The notes beneath the pieces are model-generated. The model ran no database searches. It was not told the origin of the DNA and saw nothing but the letters and a program-made list of their open reading frames with translations. A DNA stretch of 64,000 bases from Candidatus Vondammii sp. HM_W22 (GTDB taxonomy: Bacteria > Pseudomonadota > Gammaproteobacteria > Chromatiales > Chromatiaceae). The stretch lies in assembly GCF_022530855.2 (NCBI RefSeq), contig NZ_CP099567.1, positions 1,240,001 to 1,304,000 on the forward strand, written 5' to 3'. The position numbers were made by a program, and so were the translations under genes. Positions 17,934 to 27,537 of the stretch are shown here, piece after piece; position 1 is the stretch's first letter; each line of letters begins with the position of its first letter.

Positions 17934-18395
17934 TTATGGTTGCTCTTCCATCAATTCTTTGATAATTTGAATGACCTCAACCCATCCTACTCCATCGGAT
18001 CCAGTGCCTTGTAACGAATCAACCCAGCAGCATCGATGAGGTAGCTTGTGGGTAATACACGAGCCTGCCAGCGATTGAATGTCTGTCCATCCTGATCCAG
18101 CAAAATCGTAAAATCCACATCCAGGCGCTGCAATATTCGCTGAACCGGATTTCTGCGCTCGGAAACACCAATCGTAGCGATCTCCAGCGGACGCCCATCC
18201 ATGATGTCTGATAAACGCTGCATCGCCGGCATCTCTTTGATGCAGGGTGTACACCAACTGGCCCAGAAGTTTATAAGTACCACTTTTCTCCGGTATTCCT
18301 CCGGGGTGGCAGGCGATTATCGAGGTCTTTCAACTCAAAAGAGAACTCTTTTCTTTCATCCTGATAAAGTTTAATCACACCGCCTGCCATGACTG
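17934..18395 (-). pseudogene. TlpA-like thioredoxin-fold protein, frameshifted
   Basis: The minus strand gives KEFSFELKDLDNRLPP, then after a one-base shift near 18300 YRRKVVLINFWASWCTPCIKEMPAM with the CxxC redox centre. The segment continues PTSYLIDAAGLIRYKALDPME, shifts again near 17985, and ends EVIQIIKELMEEQP. The order of parts is that of ResA/TlpA disulfide reductases. Two frameshifts make it a pseudogene; an intact relative lies at 43047. Confidence 0.8.
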
Positions 18396-18538
18396 GGTTG
18401 ACTCTCCAGAGGAGAGAAAACATTACAATTATTGTAATTGAACCATACGTTATTCATTTATCCTTGAGATGGTGCGCGCCAGCCGGCTACATAGTAGTAT
18501 AGTCAGTAATTAATCGATTAATATAACCGGTGAACATC

Positions 18539-18751
18539 ATGTCCAGAACACCAACGCTAACAGCCGCACTACTTACCACTCTATTAACCGCCTGCAATTC
18601 CGGTGGAGATGAGACAGGTTTAACATCGACAAATACGAATCATGTCTGGAAAGAGCAGATGAAAATGCTGGAAAAAGCCAGAGAGGTTGAAAAAAAAGTT
18701 CTGGAGGCCGCCGAACAACGGCAAAGAACCATCGACAGACTGAGTGAATAG
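18539..18751 (+). CDS. Small putative lipoprotein
   Basis: From MSRTPTLTAALLTTLLTACNSGG the protein has a short signal peptide with lipobox LTAC and then about 45 charged residues predicted as coiled coil (KEQMKMLEKAREVEKKVLEAAEQRQRTIDRL). No family is recognised. An alternative start is ATG 18530. The gene follows a palindrome (ATTAATCGATTAAT near 18510) and precedes a Mut7-C remnant. Confidence 0.55.
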   Translation: MSRTPTLTAALLTTLLTACNSGGDETGLTSTNTNHVWKEQMKMLEKAREVEKKVLEAAEQRQRTIDRLSE

Positions 18752-18772
18752 TATACTTGGCTGACGAATCAT

Positions 18773-19036
18773 GTTGATTGCCATATTTCGTTTCTACGAA
18801 GAACTGAACCACTTTCTACCCAGCGATCGACGCAAGGCATCCATCAAAGACTGCATCGAATCCATGGGCGTGCCACATACCGAGATTGTCCTGATCCTGG
18901 TTACCAGTGATCGATGAAATTCTTCTGCATACTTGCAGACAAAGACCGGGTAAGTATCTACCCCACATTTGAGAGACAGGGTGTTACCGATACCACTTAC
19001 CTTCGAGCTAAACTCCTGAGAGATTCCCGTTTTGAA
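18773..19036 (+). pseudogene. Mut7-C family protein, ubiquitin-like N-terminal remnant
   Basis: MLIAIFRFYEELNHFLPSDRRKASIKDCIESMGVPHTEIVLILV matches the ubiquitin-like domain found at the N terminus of Mut7-C RNase proteins. After a stop near 18917 the other frame continues with FFCILADKDRVSIYPTFERQG and LRAKLLRDSRF, again as in that family. The C-terminal RNase domain is absent because an IS4 element begins at about 19040. Confidence 0.65.
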
Positions 19037-20451
19037 AAAATGGGGTCAGGTTGGAATGCTACTTACTTAAGTTTTTTGGGTTGGCCATTTTTCCGAATAT
19101 TCTCTCGCGTAATAGCCCTTGGTTTGGTAAGTAGCGGGAATTGTCTGGGTCTTCGTTTTATAGCTCGCGGCTCCATACGTCCCGGTTGTTTTCCAACCTG
19201 CTGCGGTGCAATGAGGATAAAAAGGCCCTCAATTTTATCGATGTCGTAACGACCGATTTTTTGCCACACAATCCATAGCTGCAAAGTATGCTTGAAGCTA
19301 AGTTGTCGAGGAATGATGTCAGCCAGTAATGCCGCCTGAGCCATCAGTAAACGGATCAAGTTGTAAGCCAAAAGATAGACCCACAGCTCTTTTTCCGCCA
19401 TTTCCGGTGTGCGACAACTTAATGTTTCCATTCCCAGAGTGGTCTTGATGTTGCGTATATCTAACTCTACCTGCCAACGGTTCCGATAGAGTGCCTTCAG
19501 GGCGGCTTTGCTCGTACTTTTTGAGCAAAGTAGTGTTGTCACCAGGATCTTACCGCCAGCACGCAACTCCCGCACTTTCAATCTATCGGGGGTTTGATCA
19601 TACTCTGCCTGACTCATCCAGGCGGGTTTGACTTTTGGCTTGTCTATTTCGATAAGATGATCTCGCGGGCCCAGACGCTCTCCTTGGCGAAAATCCGTGT
19701 TGCGCCGCCGTGAACCATATTGCTCGAAAACGCCATCCACTCCTTTGGCCTGAAGAGCACACAATAGAAAATAGGTGGCATAAAAAGCATCCCCCAGAAG
19801 GAGATCACCAGCGTCCAAGGTACCAAGTATGGTTCTAAGCAATGACTGCTCATCGCTTCCTTTTCCGCGACAAGGTCCCAATGCTGCATCAAGTACAGCA
19901 CCGCTGGCGAGGCAGACGATACCAACCACCCGGCAAAGAGGGAAACCCAATCCGGGTTGCTGGCTACGGGGTTGAGGATAGACAGCCTGGTTCTCTTCTG
20001 TATCGGGCAACGTAACGGTAGCGCCATCCACCAGTCTGACCGGTCGCCCCCGCCAGTGCCAGGAATCCGGGGTGTGCTCAGTCATCATACGCCCCGTGTA
20101 ACGGGCTAGCGTAGAGACCATGTCCAATGGCAGCCGTTTCCGTGCGCGACAGTATGCTCCCGTATGCGTACTACAGATTGGCAGCTCACCCATCAATCGC
20201 TTGACTGCAGCAGCATCAACTATGTTCTGGCAAGAACGATCAGCACTCATTGCTTGAGCCAGAAACATCGATAACGTCTCTGTTGGCGGAAACAGCCTTT
20301 CCCGATGTTCCGGTAGCAATGATTCGATTTGATTGAAAAACTCTGGGCCGGTTAGCAGATTAAAGAAAGCATAGGAATCACTGGCTGTAGCGTAGGTTGT
20401 GAGACCTTTTTGTTGATGTATGCAGGTGCGTTGATTAGGATGCATTAAGGC
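19037..20451 (-). mobile_element. IS4-family element
   Basis: The left end reads GGGGTCAGGTTGGAATGC at about 19041, a common type of IS4 end. The right end is not seen because an IS256 element begins at 20452, only 6 bp upstream of the transposase start. It holds one intact transposase gene. Confidence 0.75.
19063..20445 (-). CDS. IS4-family transposase
   Basis: A 460-residue DDE transposase. RPVRLVDGATVTLPDT holds the first Asp, LLLGDAFYATYFLL the second, and YRNRWQVELDIRNIKTTLGM the YREK-like region with the catalytic Glu, followed by a C-terminal hydrophobic segment. No frame breaks are visible. Because the upstream end of the element was lost to the adjacent IS256, the enzyme may be made but the element itself is probably immobile. 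Confidence 0.88.
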   Translation of the reverse strand: MHPNQRTCIHQQKGLTTYATASDSYAFFNLLTGPEFFNQIESLLPEHRERLFPPTETLSMFLAQAMSADRSCQNIVDAAAVKRLMGELPICSTHTGAYCRARKRLPLDMVSTLARYTGRMMTEHTPDSWHWRGRPVRLVDGATVTLPDTEENQAVYPQPRSQQPGLGFPLCRVVGIVCLASGAVLDAALGPCRGKGSDEQSLLRTILGTLDAGDLLLGDAFYATYFLLCALQAKGVDGVFEQYGSRRRNTDFRQGERLGPRDHLIEIDKPKVKPAWMSQAEYDQTPDRLKVRELRAGGKILVTTLLCSKSTSKAALKALYRNRWQVELDIRNIKTTLGMETLSCRTPEMAEKELWVYLLAYNLIRLLMAQAALLADIIPRQLSFKHTLQLWIVWQKIGRYDIDKIEGLFILIAPQQVGKQPGRMEPRAIKRRPRQFPLLTKPRAITRENIRKNGQPKKLK

Positions 20452-21776
20452 GAGGGTGTCCTGAATTCTGTGTAACTGTCTATCATTAAACCCAAGCGTG
20501 GTTGAGGATAGGCGCTATGAACAAGAAAGAACTACAGGCGATCGCTCATGCGGCCGCTAAAAATATCAAGACGGAAGACGACCTCAAAGACTTCCATCAG
20601 ATGCTAACCAAGATTACGGTCGAAGCGGCACTGAACGCTGAGTTAGATGATCATCTTGGCTTTGAAAGGCACGAGCAGTCCGAAGCTGACAATAACCGCA
20701 AGGGCTATGCCAGTAAGACGAACCGAACGGAAGCCGGCCAGTTCGAGCTCGATACACCACGCGACAGAGCTGGGAGTTTCGAACCCAAGCTCGTTAAAAA
20801 ATACCAGCGTCGATTTACTTCCATGGACGACAAGATTATTTTCTTGTATGCCCAGGGCATGACAACACGAGAAATCGTCACGACCGTTAAAGAAATGTAC
20901 GGTGCTGATGTCTCCGCCACCTTGATTTCCAAAGTGACTGACGCTGTTATTGAACAAGTGATTGAATGGCCATCTAGGCCATCTAGGCCATCTAGGCCAC
21001 TGGATGCGGTCTATCCCATTATTTACCTGGATTGTATTGTCGTAAAAATCCGGCAAGACAAGAAAGTGATCAATAAGGCAATTTCTCTGGCACTGGGCGT
21101 GAACATGGAGGGCCACAAGGAATTGTTGGGGCTCTGGCTGTCAGAGAATGAGGGTGCCAAGTTCTGGCTCAATGTACTCACAGAGCTCCAGAATCGCGGC
21201 GTGAAGGATATACTGATAGCCTGTGTTGATGGCCTGAAGGGCTTTCCAGACGCAATCAATATAGCGTTTCCAGAGACTCAGATCCAGCTCTGTATTGTTC
21301 ACATGGTGCGCAACTCGATGAAGTACGTGCCCTGGAAAGACTACAAGGCAGTGACGGCAGACCTGAAGAAAATATATAAGCCTGTCACCGAAGATGAAGC
21401 GCTACTGGAACTTGATAATTTCTCTAACCGATGGGACGACAAATATCCCCAGCTCAGCCGTTCGTGGCGTAGCCACTGGCACAATCTTAATGCCCTGTTT
21501 GGCTACCCTGAGGACATCCGCAGGGCAATCTATACAACCAATGCCATCGAGTCAATGAACAGCGTGGTTCGTAAGGCAATTAAAAAACGGAAGCTATTTC
21601 CGACCGACGACTCGGCAATGAAAGTGGTGTACCTGACGGTGCAGCAAGCATCAAAAAAATGGACCATGCCGATTCGCAATTGGAAACCAGCACTGAATAG
21701 ATTTATGATTGAGTTCGAAAAACGCTTAGCGAAATATATTTAATCCAGGCAGTTACACAGAAAACTTTAGAGGCTC
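20452..21776 (+). mobile_element. IS256-family element, complete copy
   Basis: Left end GAGGGTGTCCTGAATTCTG at 20452. The right end, read on the other strand from 21776, is GAGCCTCTAAAGTTTTCTG. Both continue TGTAACTG inward. The length is 1,325 bp. Flanking 8-mers do not match, so the insertion site has since recombined. Five other remnants of the same group occur at 434, 631, 1574, 43640 and 52678. Confidence 0.88.
20517..21743 (+). CDS. IS256-family (mutator-type) transposase
   Basis: A 408-residue protein starting at ATG 20517 (MNKKELQAIAHAAAKNIKTED) behind GAGG. It has the mutator-type core: YLDCIVVKIRQDKK (first Asp), ILIACVDGLKGFPDAI (second Asp), CIVHMVRNSMKYV, and TTNAIESMNSVVRKAIKKRKLFP with the catalytic Glu. 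It carries a threefold repeat of a 9-bp unit (CCATCTAGG) near 20970-20999, giving PSRPSRPSRP where other copies have a single QSRP. The insertion keeps the frame. Confidence 0.88.
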   Translation: MNKKELQAIAHAAAKNIKTEDDLKDFHQMLTKITVEAALNAELDDHLGFERHEQSEADNNRKGYASKTNRTEAGQFELDTPRDRAGSFEPKLVKKYQRRFTSMDDKIIFLYAQGMTTREIVTTVKEMYGADVSATLISKVTDAVIEQVIEWPSRPSRPSRPLDAVYPIIYLDCIVVKIRQDKKVINKAISLALGVNMEGHKELLGLWLSENEGAKFWLNVLTELQNRGVKDILIACVDGLKGFPDAINIAFPETQIQLCIVHMVRNSMKYVPWKDYKAVTADLKKIYKPVTEDEALLELDNFSNRWDDKYPQLSRSWRSHWHNLNALFGYPEDIRRAIYTTNAIESMNSVVRKAIKKRKLFPTDDSAMKVVYLTVQQASKKWTMPIRNWKPALNRFMIEFEKRLAKYI

Positions 21777-22072
21777 TGACAGTTTTAATAAAAGGTATAC
21801 CTCGCCTCGTATTCCACTGGGCTTATATATCCAAAATCACTGTTGTCCCGTTAACTTTCATATCAAAGCGATCTGATTGATGAAATGTTGATTGGCGCGG
21901 AGAGGATCACCTCGTAGCAAGGCAATCAGGTTCCGTTTCTCGAAGAGATTGAGCTGCAATAAACGTAGTATTTGCTGCATGCTTTTCTTCAGCTTTGACT
22001 GGAACTTAATAAATGCCAAAAGCAGATATACACACAATGCAATCCAGATCTGCGTCATTACTGTATTCTTAC

Positions 22073-23433
22073 GAGCTATGGTCAAATCTGGTGTATAAGC
22101 CATCAAGTAGCTTCCTGTTTAACTCGGATCCCATCTTTAAGTTGCACACCTTCAATTACATCGGCGAGCAGTTGATAGCCTCTTAAGCGGTGCCATCTTT
22201 TTTGTGCAGTGTGCATCAACTTAAATGCCATGGCCAACGTCGTTAATCGACTACCGCAGTTCTTTGTTCTCGTGGTTCTAAGCCGCACTGTGGCAAACAC
22301 CGATTCAATCGGGTTGCTGGTTCGTATATGCCCCCAGTGTTCCGCAGAAAAATCATAAAAAGTCAGCATCTTGTCTCGGTCTTTTTGTAAGCAATGCATC
22401 GCTTTCGGGTACTTATCCTCATATTTTCGCAAGCATAAATCAAAGGCTTTTTCGGCATTGGTTCGAGAGTCAGACATCCAAATATCATGCAGATTCTCTT
22501 TGACTTTAGGCTGTATCGCCCTAGGCACTTTGTTGAGCACATTGGCGGTCTTGTGCACCCAACAACGCTGGTGCTTCGTCGTTGGCCAATGCTTGGTAAT
22601 GGCCTTCCAGAAGCCTAGTGCACCGTCACCAACGGCCACCTCTGGCGGCACCGTAAAACCTTGTTCTGTGAGCTGCTCTAACAACTCTAACCAGCTCGCT
22701 TCTGACTCACGGTAGCCATCCGTAAGCTCAATGACTTCCTTACGACCTGTGCTGTCGGAACCCATGATCACCAGCAAGCAAAGCTTGTCGTCTTGCCTTA
22801 CGTTGCAATAAACACCGTCGGCCCAAATGTACACATAGCGCCGCTTTGATAAATCGCGCTTACGCCACTGACCATATTCGCCTTCCCAAGTTTGCTTGAG
22901 GCGGCTTATGGTATTGGAGGACAAACCTTTGGCATCAGCGCCAAGCAAACCTGCCAGTGCGTCCTTGAAGTCGCCTGTAGAGATGCCTTTCAAGTACAAC
23001 CAGGGCAGCAGCTCTTCAATGGTCTTCGCTCGCTTCAAGTACGGTGGCACCAAACCGCTGTTGAACTTGATGCCTTGCCCGGTACAATCTCTTACTTTGG
23101 GAACCTTGACCCCAATATCACCAAGCCCTGTTTGGATCATACGTTCCGGCAGGTGCCCATTGCGTACAACACCTTGTAAGCCTGATTCTCTCAGCAACCC
23201 TTGGTATTGTGCTAACAGGGTGGCGACTTCCGCCTCTATGGCTTGGGCTAATAGTTGCTGGGATCCGGTATGTAAAAGCTCAGAAAGGACATCTCGCGCT
23301 GGCCTATTCAGCCCGACAATATTATCATTCTTCATGTAGCGTACTCTTGTTGGTTGGTGATCGGCTAGGATCTTTTCCTTCCAACAGGATATGCTGCTTT
23401 AATTCCTCATATACCAGAAATGACTATACCTCC
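22073..23433 (-). mobile_element. IS256-family element (second type), complete
   Basis: The ends share GAG-TAT-GTCA--TCTGGT on opposite strands. It is flanked by ATTCTTAC (22065-22072) and ATTCTTAT (23434-23441), an 8-bp target duplication with one mismatch, which is the length expected for IS256. It interrupts an IS4-type transposase gene, and the two host halves line up across it. Confidence 0.85.
22103..23335 (-). CDS. IS256-family transposase, intact
   Basis: A 410-residue mutator-type transposase. YIWADGVYCNVRQDDKLCLLVIMG gives the first catalytic Asp, VAVGDGALGFWKAI the second, CWVHKTANVLNKVPRAIQ follows, and HIRTSNPIESVFATVRLRTTRTK gives the Glu. Start MKNDNIVGLNRPARDVLSELL. It is about 60% alike by eye to the decayed copy at 13610-14815 and is the probable reference for it. 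The clean target duplication suggests recent activity. Confidence 0.9.
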   Translation of the reverse strand: MKNDNIVGLNRPARDVLSELLHTGSQQLLAQAIEAEVATLLAQYQGLLRESGLQGVVRNGHLPERMIQTGLGDIGVKVPKVRDCTGQGIKFNSGLVPPYLKRAKTIEELLPWLYLKGISTGDFKDALAGLLGADAKGLSSNTISRLKQTWEGEYGQWRKRDLSKRRYVYIWADGVYCNVRQDDKLCLLVIMGSDSTGRKEVIELTDGYRESEASWLELLEQLTEQGFTVPPEVAVGDGALGFWKAITKHWPTTKHQRCWVHKTANVLNKVPRAIQPKVKENLHDIWMSDSRTNAEKAFDLCLRKYEDKYPKAMHCLQKDRDKMLTFYDFSAEHWGHIRTSNPIESVFATVRLRTTRTKNCGSRLTTLAMAFKLMHTAQKRWHRLRGYQLLADVIEGVQLKDGIRVKQEAT

Positions 23434-24630
23434 ATTCTTATTTTGTTCCGATGAAAGACTTGATCTTCAGATTCTGTTTGACCCATTTAAAAAAACAGTT
23501 CCACCTGCCAGCACGCCTTATAGATATCGGCAATAGTTTTCGCTGCCAGTTTGAAATTGTTGGTCAGGAACACGTAATGCTTACTTGTTTCTGGATCGCG
23601 GCAACCGATGCGCCGAGGTTGGCCTGGACATTTATTTGCCGTCCGGACACCGGTAAATTGGATGGTCTGATCGCTGGTTAGCCCCTTGTCTGCCAGGGCC
23701 GGATGACGGTGCATAACTCGTGATTTCGCATTAGACTTGAGACGAGTAACAAAGAAAATTTCTTTCGCCGTTAATTGCTTATACCAAGCATAATCGTTAT
23801 AGCCCCAGATCGATGGCTACAATACTGCCTTTGGGGGATTTCAGTGTACGGCTAATCTCAATGCTACTTGTCTTGTCTTTGGTTATGGCGGCGAACTCCG
23901 GAAGATAGCCATCATGATTCAAGCCGATATGGAGTTTAATGGCATCCTTGGTTGAACGGAAATCAGCCGAGGGAAACGCGGACAGGCAGAGGTAGATTGT
24001 AGAAGAATCCAACGAATAAAGCAGGTTATTGAAACGAAAACCATGACCAGGAGTCATTCCCTGGCAGCGGCTCAGCCGTTTTCCAAACAGAGCTTCGTAC
24101 AGCGCGTAGGGTTTATCTTCGTTGATGCGAGAAAGATTTTAGCGGGAAAGCTTTACACTGCCAAGATGATAGGGCTGATGCGCTTGTGCCGAGATATTCT
24201 CGACAATATTACGCAGACTATTTCGGCCTGACATCTGTGCCATTATGAGAGTCACGAACTGTGACCAACGAGAAGCAGTCCGAAAGGAACGATCCGCATG
24301 CTGTTTTGCCTGTGTCCAGAATTCATGTCACGGCACAAATTTTAGTATTTTCAAGAAGATCGTATTACAATGAGCCGCGGCCTGATCCTCATGTTTTAAT
24401 TCAATAAGTTATAGATAAACTCAATTGTATCAATTACGGATGAATCAGGCCTCCTTAATCACCCGTTAACGGGACAGCAGTGATTTGGGGTATATAGTCC
24501 AGTGGAATACGAGGCGAGGTATGCCTCTCATTAAATGAGTCCGTAAAACTGGGAGAACCTCAGAGCAATCCTCTACGAGTTACGCGAAAAAGTGCATATA
24601 GGACAAAAGTAGTATCTGGCAAAGAGCGGA

Positions 24631-26298
24631 TTATAACACCAGCTCAGTCACATCAACATAGAGTTTCAGCCGCTGACCCGGCTGCAGATACTTGCTTGGC
24701 AGAGTATTCCATTTCCTCAGGCTCGCTACTGTGACGTTGAACTTCTGGGCGATGCACGCCAGGGAATCTCCCTTGCGGACACGGTAGTGGAGTGAGCTGA
24801 GGGTATTGATTGGTGAGGTGGCGAAAGGCTGGAGAGGCGCTGAGTTGGCCACCTTTTCATTGCTCTTCGTCTTGGTCCAGATCGCCAGTTCCCGACCTAG
24901 TTTAAGTGTGTCCTTTGGTGACAAGCCGTTCCAGCGGGCCAGTGCCTTGTGGCTGACCTTATAACTGCGTGCTATGTCCCAGAGTGTATCGCCGCGCTTA
25001 ACCGTGTAAATACGTTTTTTGCCACTGCGCTTGCTGTTCAGGTTTTTTGCCATCCGCTGGTCGGCGGAGAGGCTGTACTGATTGAGTTGTTTCGATGCCA
25101 CAGCGATAAGCAGGTGTTTACCCGCACGGATACGGTCATCTCTGAGCTTATTGACCTGTTGCAGCAGTGCAATGGTTGTATTGTGTTTGCGGGCGATAGC
25201 GCTCAGGTTATCTCCATTGCGGATTTTGTAGCGTTTCCACTGCAGCCGTTTTTTCGGGTCAAGGGCTGCCAGTTTGTCGGTAAATCCATCGACCTTGTCA
25301 ACCGGGATATTCAGCCGATGAGGGCCTTGAGGGGCTGTGGCCCAGCGGTTGAAGCCGGGGTTGAGCCGGTAGAGCTCTTCAATGGATATATCAGCCATAT
25401 CCGCCGACAGAGCGAGATCCAGCTGGGATTCGATATCGATGCTATGGAAATAGGGTGAGTTGGCAATTGTCGGGAGTGTGATTCCGTAATCTATGGGTTT
25501 GCCAATGATACTGGCAATTGCCAGCAGGCGGGGCACGTAACCTTCAGTCTCCTTGGGTAGTTTGAGAGACCAGAAATCGATCGGTTTGTTCTTTTTTCTG
25601 TTACGGCGAATCGCTTTCGAAACACTGCCGCCACCTGCATTGTAGGCGGCCAGTGCCAGTTCCCAATCCCCATCGAACCGCTCTGCCATCTTCTTGAGGT
25701 AATCCAGAGCTGCTCGGGTGGAGGCGACGACATCCCGGCGGCCGTCATACCACCAGTTCTGTTTCAGCCCATAGATTTTTCCCGTCGAAGGGATGAACTG
25801 CCAGATGCCGGCAGCCCTGCCCGGTGAATAGGCAAATGGTTGAAATGCGCTCTCTACTACTGGGAGTAGGGCCATCTCCATGGGCATGCCTCTTTTTTCC
25901 ACCTCTTCCACGATAAAGTGGAGGTAGGGTAGGGCGTGCTGCTGAATTCGGTCAATATAGGCCGGGTGAGAGGCGTACCATTGAATCTCCTGGGATATCC
26001 TTGGATTATCCGGTACCTGCATCTGATAGCCGACTCGAATACGTTCCCAAAGGTCTGGGGGGAGTGAGATCTTTTCCGGCAGCGGTGTGGTCTGCAGCTC
26101 AGTTACTGTTTCAGCCCATGCAGGCATGGCCGGCTTTTCAGTAATGTATTCAATGGGATCGGGCTGGGGGGGAAGATGATTTTCTGTTGAGGAATCACTC
26201 TCAATCGGGGTTTTCGCTGGAACGCTGTTACAACCTGCCATTGTCAGAAGGGCCGACAATAGCGTGGATATGATCAGTTTGTTGTGGATAAATTGCAT
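24631..26298 (-). CDS. mltD: Membrane-bound lytic murein transglycosylase D
   Basis: A 555-residue lipoprotein (lipobox MAGC near residue 22). The SLT lysozyme-like domain holds the catalytic Glu in LLPVVESAFQPFAYSPGRAAGIWQFIPSTG and later ALAAYNAGGGSVSKAI. Three LysM peptidoglycan-binding repeats follow (YKIRNGDNLSAIARKHN, YTVKRGDTLWDIARSYK, YRVRKGDSLACIAQKFN). It cleaves glycan strands to anhydromuropeptides. The usual neighbour gloB is not present; the next gene is the divergent methyltransferase. Confidence 0.93.
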   Translation of the reverse strand: MQFIHNKLIISTLLSALLTMAGCNSVPAKTPIESDSSTENHLPPQPDPIEYITEKPAMPAWAETVTELQTTPLPEKISLPPDLWERIRVGYQMQVPDNPRISQEIQWYASHPAYIDRIQQHALPYLHFIVEEVEKRGMPMEMALLPVVESAFQPFAYSPGRAAGIWQFIPSTGKIYGLKQNWWYDGRRDVVASTRAALDYLKKMAERFDGDWELALAAYNAGGGSVSKAIRRNRKKNKPIDFWSLKLPKETEGYVPRLLAIASIIGKPIDYGITLPTIANSPYFHSIDIESQLDLALSADMADISIEELYRLNPGFNRWATAPQGPHRLNIPVDKVDGFTDKLAALDPKKRLQWKRYKIRNGDNLSAIARKHNTTIALLQQVNKLRDDRIRAGKHLLIAVASKQLNQYSLSADQRMAKNLNSKRSGKKRIYTVKRGDTLWDIARSYKVSHKALARWNGLSPKDTLKLGRELAIWTKTKSNEKVANSAPLQPFATSPINTLSSLHYRVRKGDSLACIAQKFNVTVASLRKWNTLPSKYLQPGQRLKLYVDVTELVL

Positions 26299-26458
26299 GT
26301 AAAACCCCGGGTCGTCCTAAATATGGCTGGAGCACAGCCCTATCGAAGGCCGATACCGGCAGACTATACTGAATACAGTGTGCTTTTTCCAGAAATCAGG
26401 CGAGGTTTTAGGGTGTTTGGCGACACGCTTTTCGTTTGTGATGTATGCTCCAATCCTT

Positions 26459-27235
26459 ATGATCACAAAACAGCGATCTTTCTGCAAATCTGCGCCTATA
26501 CTGGCCCAGGAGCTGAGGCACTGGTTCAATAGCTCCCCCGGACGGGATCTTCTGGCACTGGAACAGCAGTGTCTCGAGCAATTGCTGTCGAGGCTGTTTG
26601 GTTATTATCTGCTGCATGTCGGCTGCCTTGGATATCAGACAGAACCTCTCTTTGCGAGCCGCATACGCTCCCAGTTCGTTCTCTCTCCCGATAGCATCGG
26701 GTCAGATCAAAAACATTGGATTACCGGCAGTCCGATGCAGTTGCCCATTGCTTCAGAAAGTATGGATGTGGTGGTGCTCGCCCATGCTCTGGATTTCTCT
26801 CAGGATCCCCATCAAGTGCTGCGTGAGATGGAGCGAGTGCTGATTCCGGAGGGCCGGGTGATTATTCTGGGTTTCAATCCATGGAGCCTCTGGGGTCTCA
26901 GGCGGCTGTTTTGCCTGGATAAGACCCAGGTTCCCTGGTGCGGCTATTTTCTCTCCCGGCAGCGGATTAATGATTGGCTCTCCTTGTTGGGCTTTGAAGT
27001 GCAGATGCACCGGGCTTTGATGTTCTGCCCGCCAATCAGGCAGCAGGGGGTGATGGAGCGTTTGGCTGTGATGGAGAAGGTAGGCGAAAAATTCTGGCCC
27101 CCTCTCTCTGGCGTCTATGCGGTTCAGGCCGTGAAACGTGTTTCCCGGTTGACACCGGTTAAACCAATGTGGAAGCTACGCGCCCGTGTGCAGAGCGGCC
27201 GGATTGCTGAGCCGACAGCACGTTCTGGAAGGTAA
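26459..27235 (+). CDS. SAM-dependent methyltransferase (YafS-like)
   Basis: A class I methyltransferase of about 258 residues. YYLLHVGCLGYQ is the (degenerate) SAM glycine loop, and SMDVVVLAHALDFSQDPHQVLREMERVLIPEGRVIILGFNPWSLWGLR is the typical Methyltransf_11 core. The position between mltD and rnhA matches yafS of E. coli. The start at ATG 26459 is provisional; ATG 26441 is also in frame and no strong ribosome site decides. The substrate is unknown. Confidence 0.8.
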   Translation: MITKQRSFCKSAPILAQELRHWFNSSPGRDLLALEQQCLEQLLSRLFGYYLLHVGCLGYQTEPLFASRIRSQFVLSPDSIGSDQKHWITGSPMQLPIASESMDVVVLAHALDFSQDPHQVLREMERVLIPEGRVIILGFNPWSLWGLRRLFCLDKTQVPWCGYFLSRQRINDWLSLLGFEVQMHRALMFCPPIRQQGVMERLAVMEKVGEKFWPPLSGVYAVQAVKRVSRLTPVKPMWKLRARVQSGRIAEPTARSGR

Positions 27236-27274
27236 GTTTTCAATAAGTTTGAGTGGTGGACCCCCATAACCTTT

Positions 27275-27482
27275 CCTGATTACCTATGAAGCTCAGCTAT
27301 GACGCAAGAAACATAATTACCTTGGATTCACTAGGTTACAGGGGCGTTATGTGCTGTTGTTTTTATATTAACGATAATTCGTATTATTTCGGCAGCACTA
27401 TTGGACCTCAAACGAAGTATTTATGGGGTCTACAGCCCACAATTCGGCTGAGCAATAGCTGAGCTTCATAGGTAATCAGGTA
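27275..27482. mobile_element. 208-bp MITE with perfect 26-bp terminal inverted repeats
   Basis: The left end CCTGATTACCTATGAAGC... (27275-27300) is an exact inverted copy of 27457-27482. TAACCTTT directly flanks both ends (27267-27274 and 27483-27490), an 8-bp target duplication. The interior has no coding capacity and is AT-rich. Removing the insert and one TAACCTTT rejoins a dispersed intergenic motif. No transposase with the same ends was found in the window, so the parent family is unknown. Confidence 0.88.
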
Positions 27483-27537
27483 ACCTTTTGTCAACATCTG
27501 CACGATGTTATCGAGGTTTTGTAAAGAGAGAATCTAT

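Larger units (their letters stand above)
21794..24525 (-). mobile_element. IS4-family (DUF4372-type) element split by an IS256 element
   Basis: The ends are long inverted repeats. Both start GG-ATACCTCGCCTCGTATTCCACTG inward from 21794 and 24525, and similarity continues for about 55 bp through TGTCCCGTTAAC. The transposase is read on the minus strand from about 24320: EALFGKRLSRCQGMTPGHGFRFNNLLYSLDSSTIYLCLSAF, then SSIEISRTLKSPKGSIVAIDLG, then VTRLKSNAKSRVMHRHP. It is interrupted at 23433, and the C terminus (KNTVMTQIWIALCVYLLLAFIKFQ) lies at 22064-21858. Several frameshifts are present. Confidence 0.75.
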
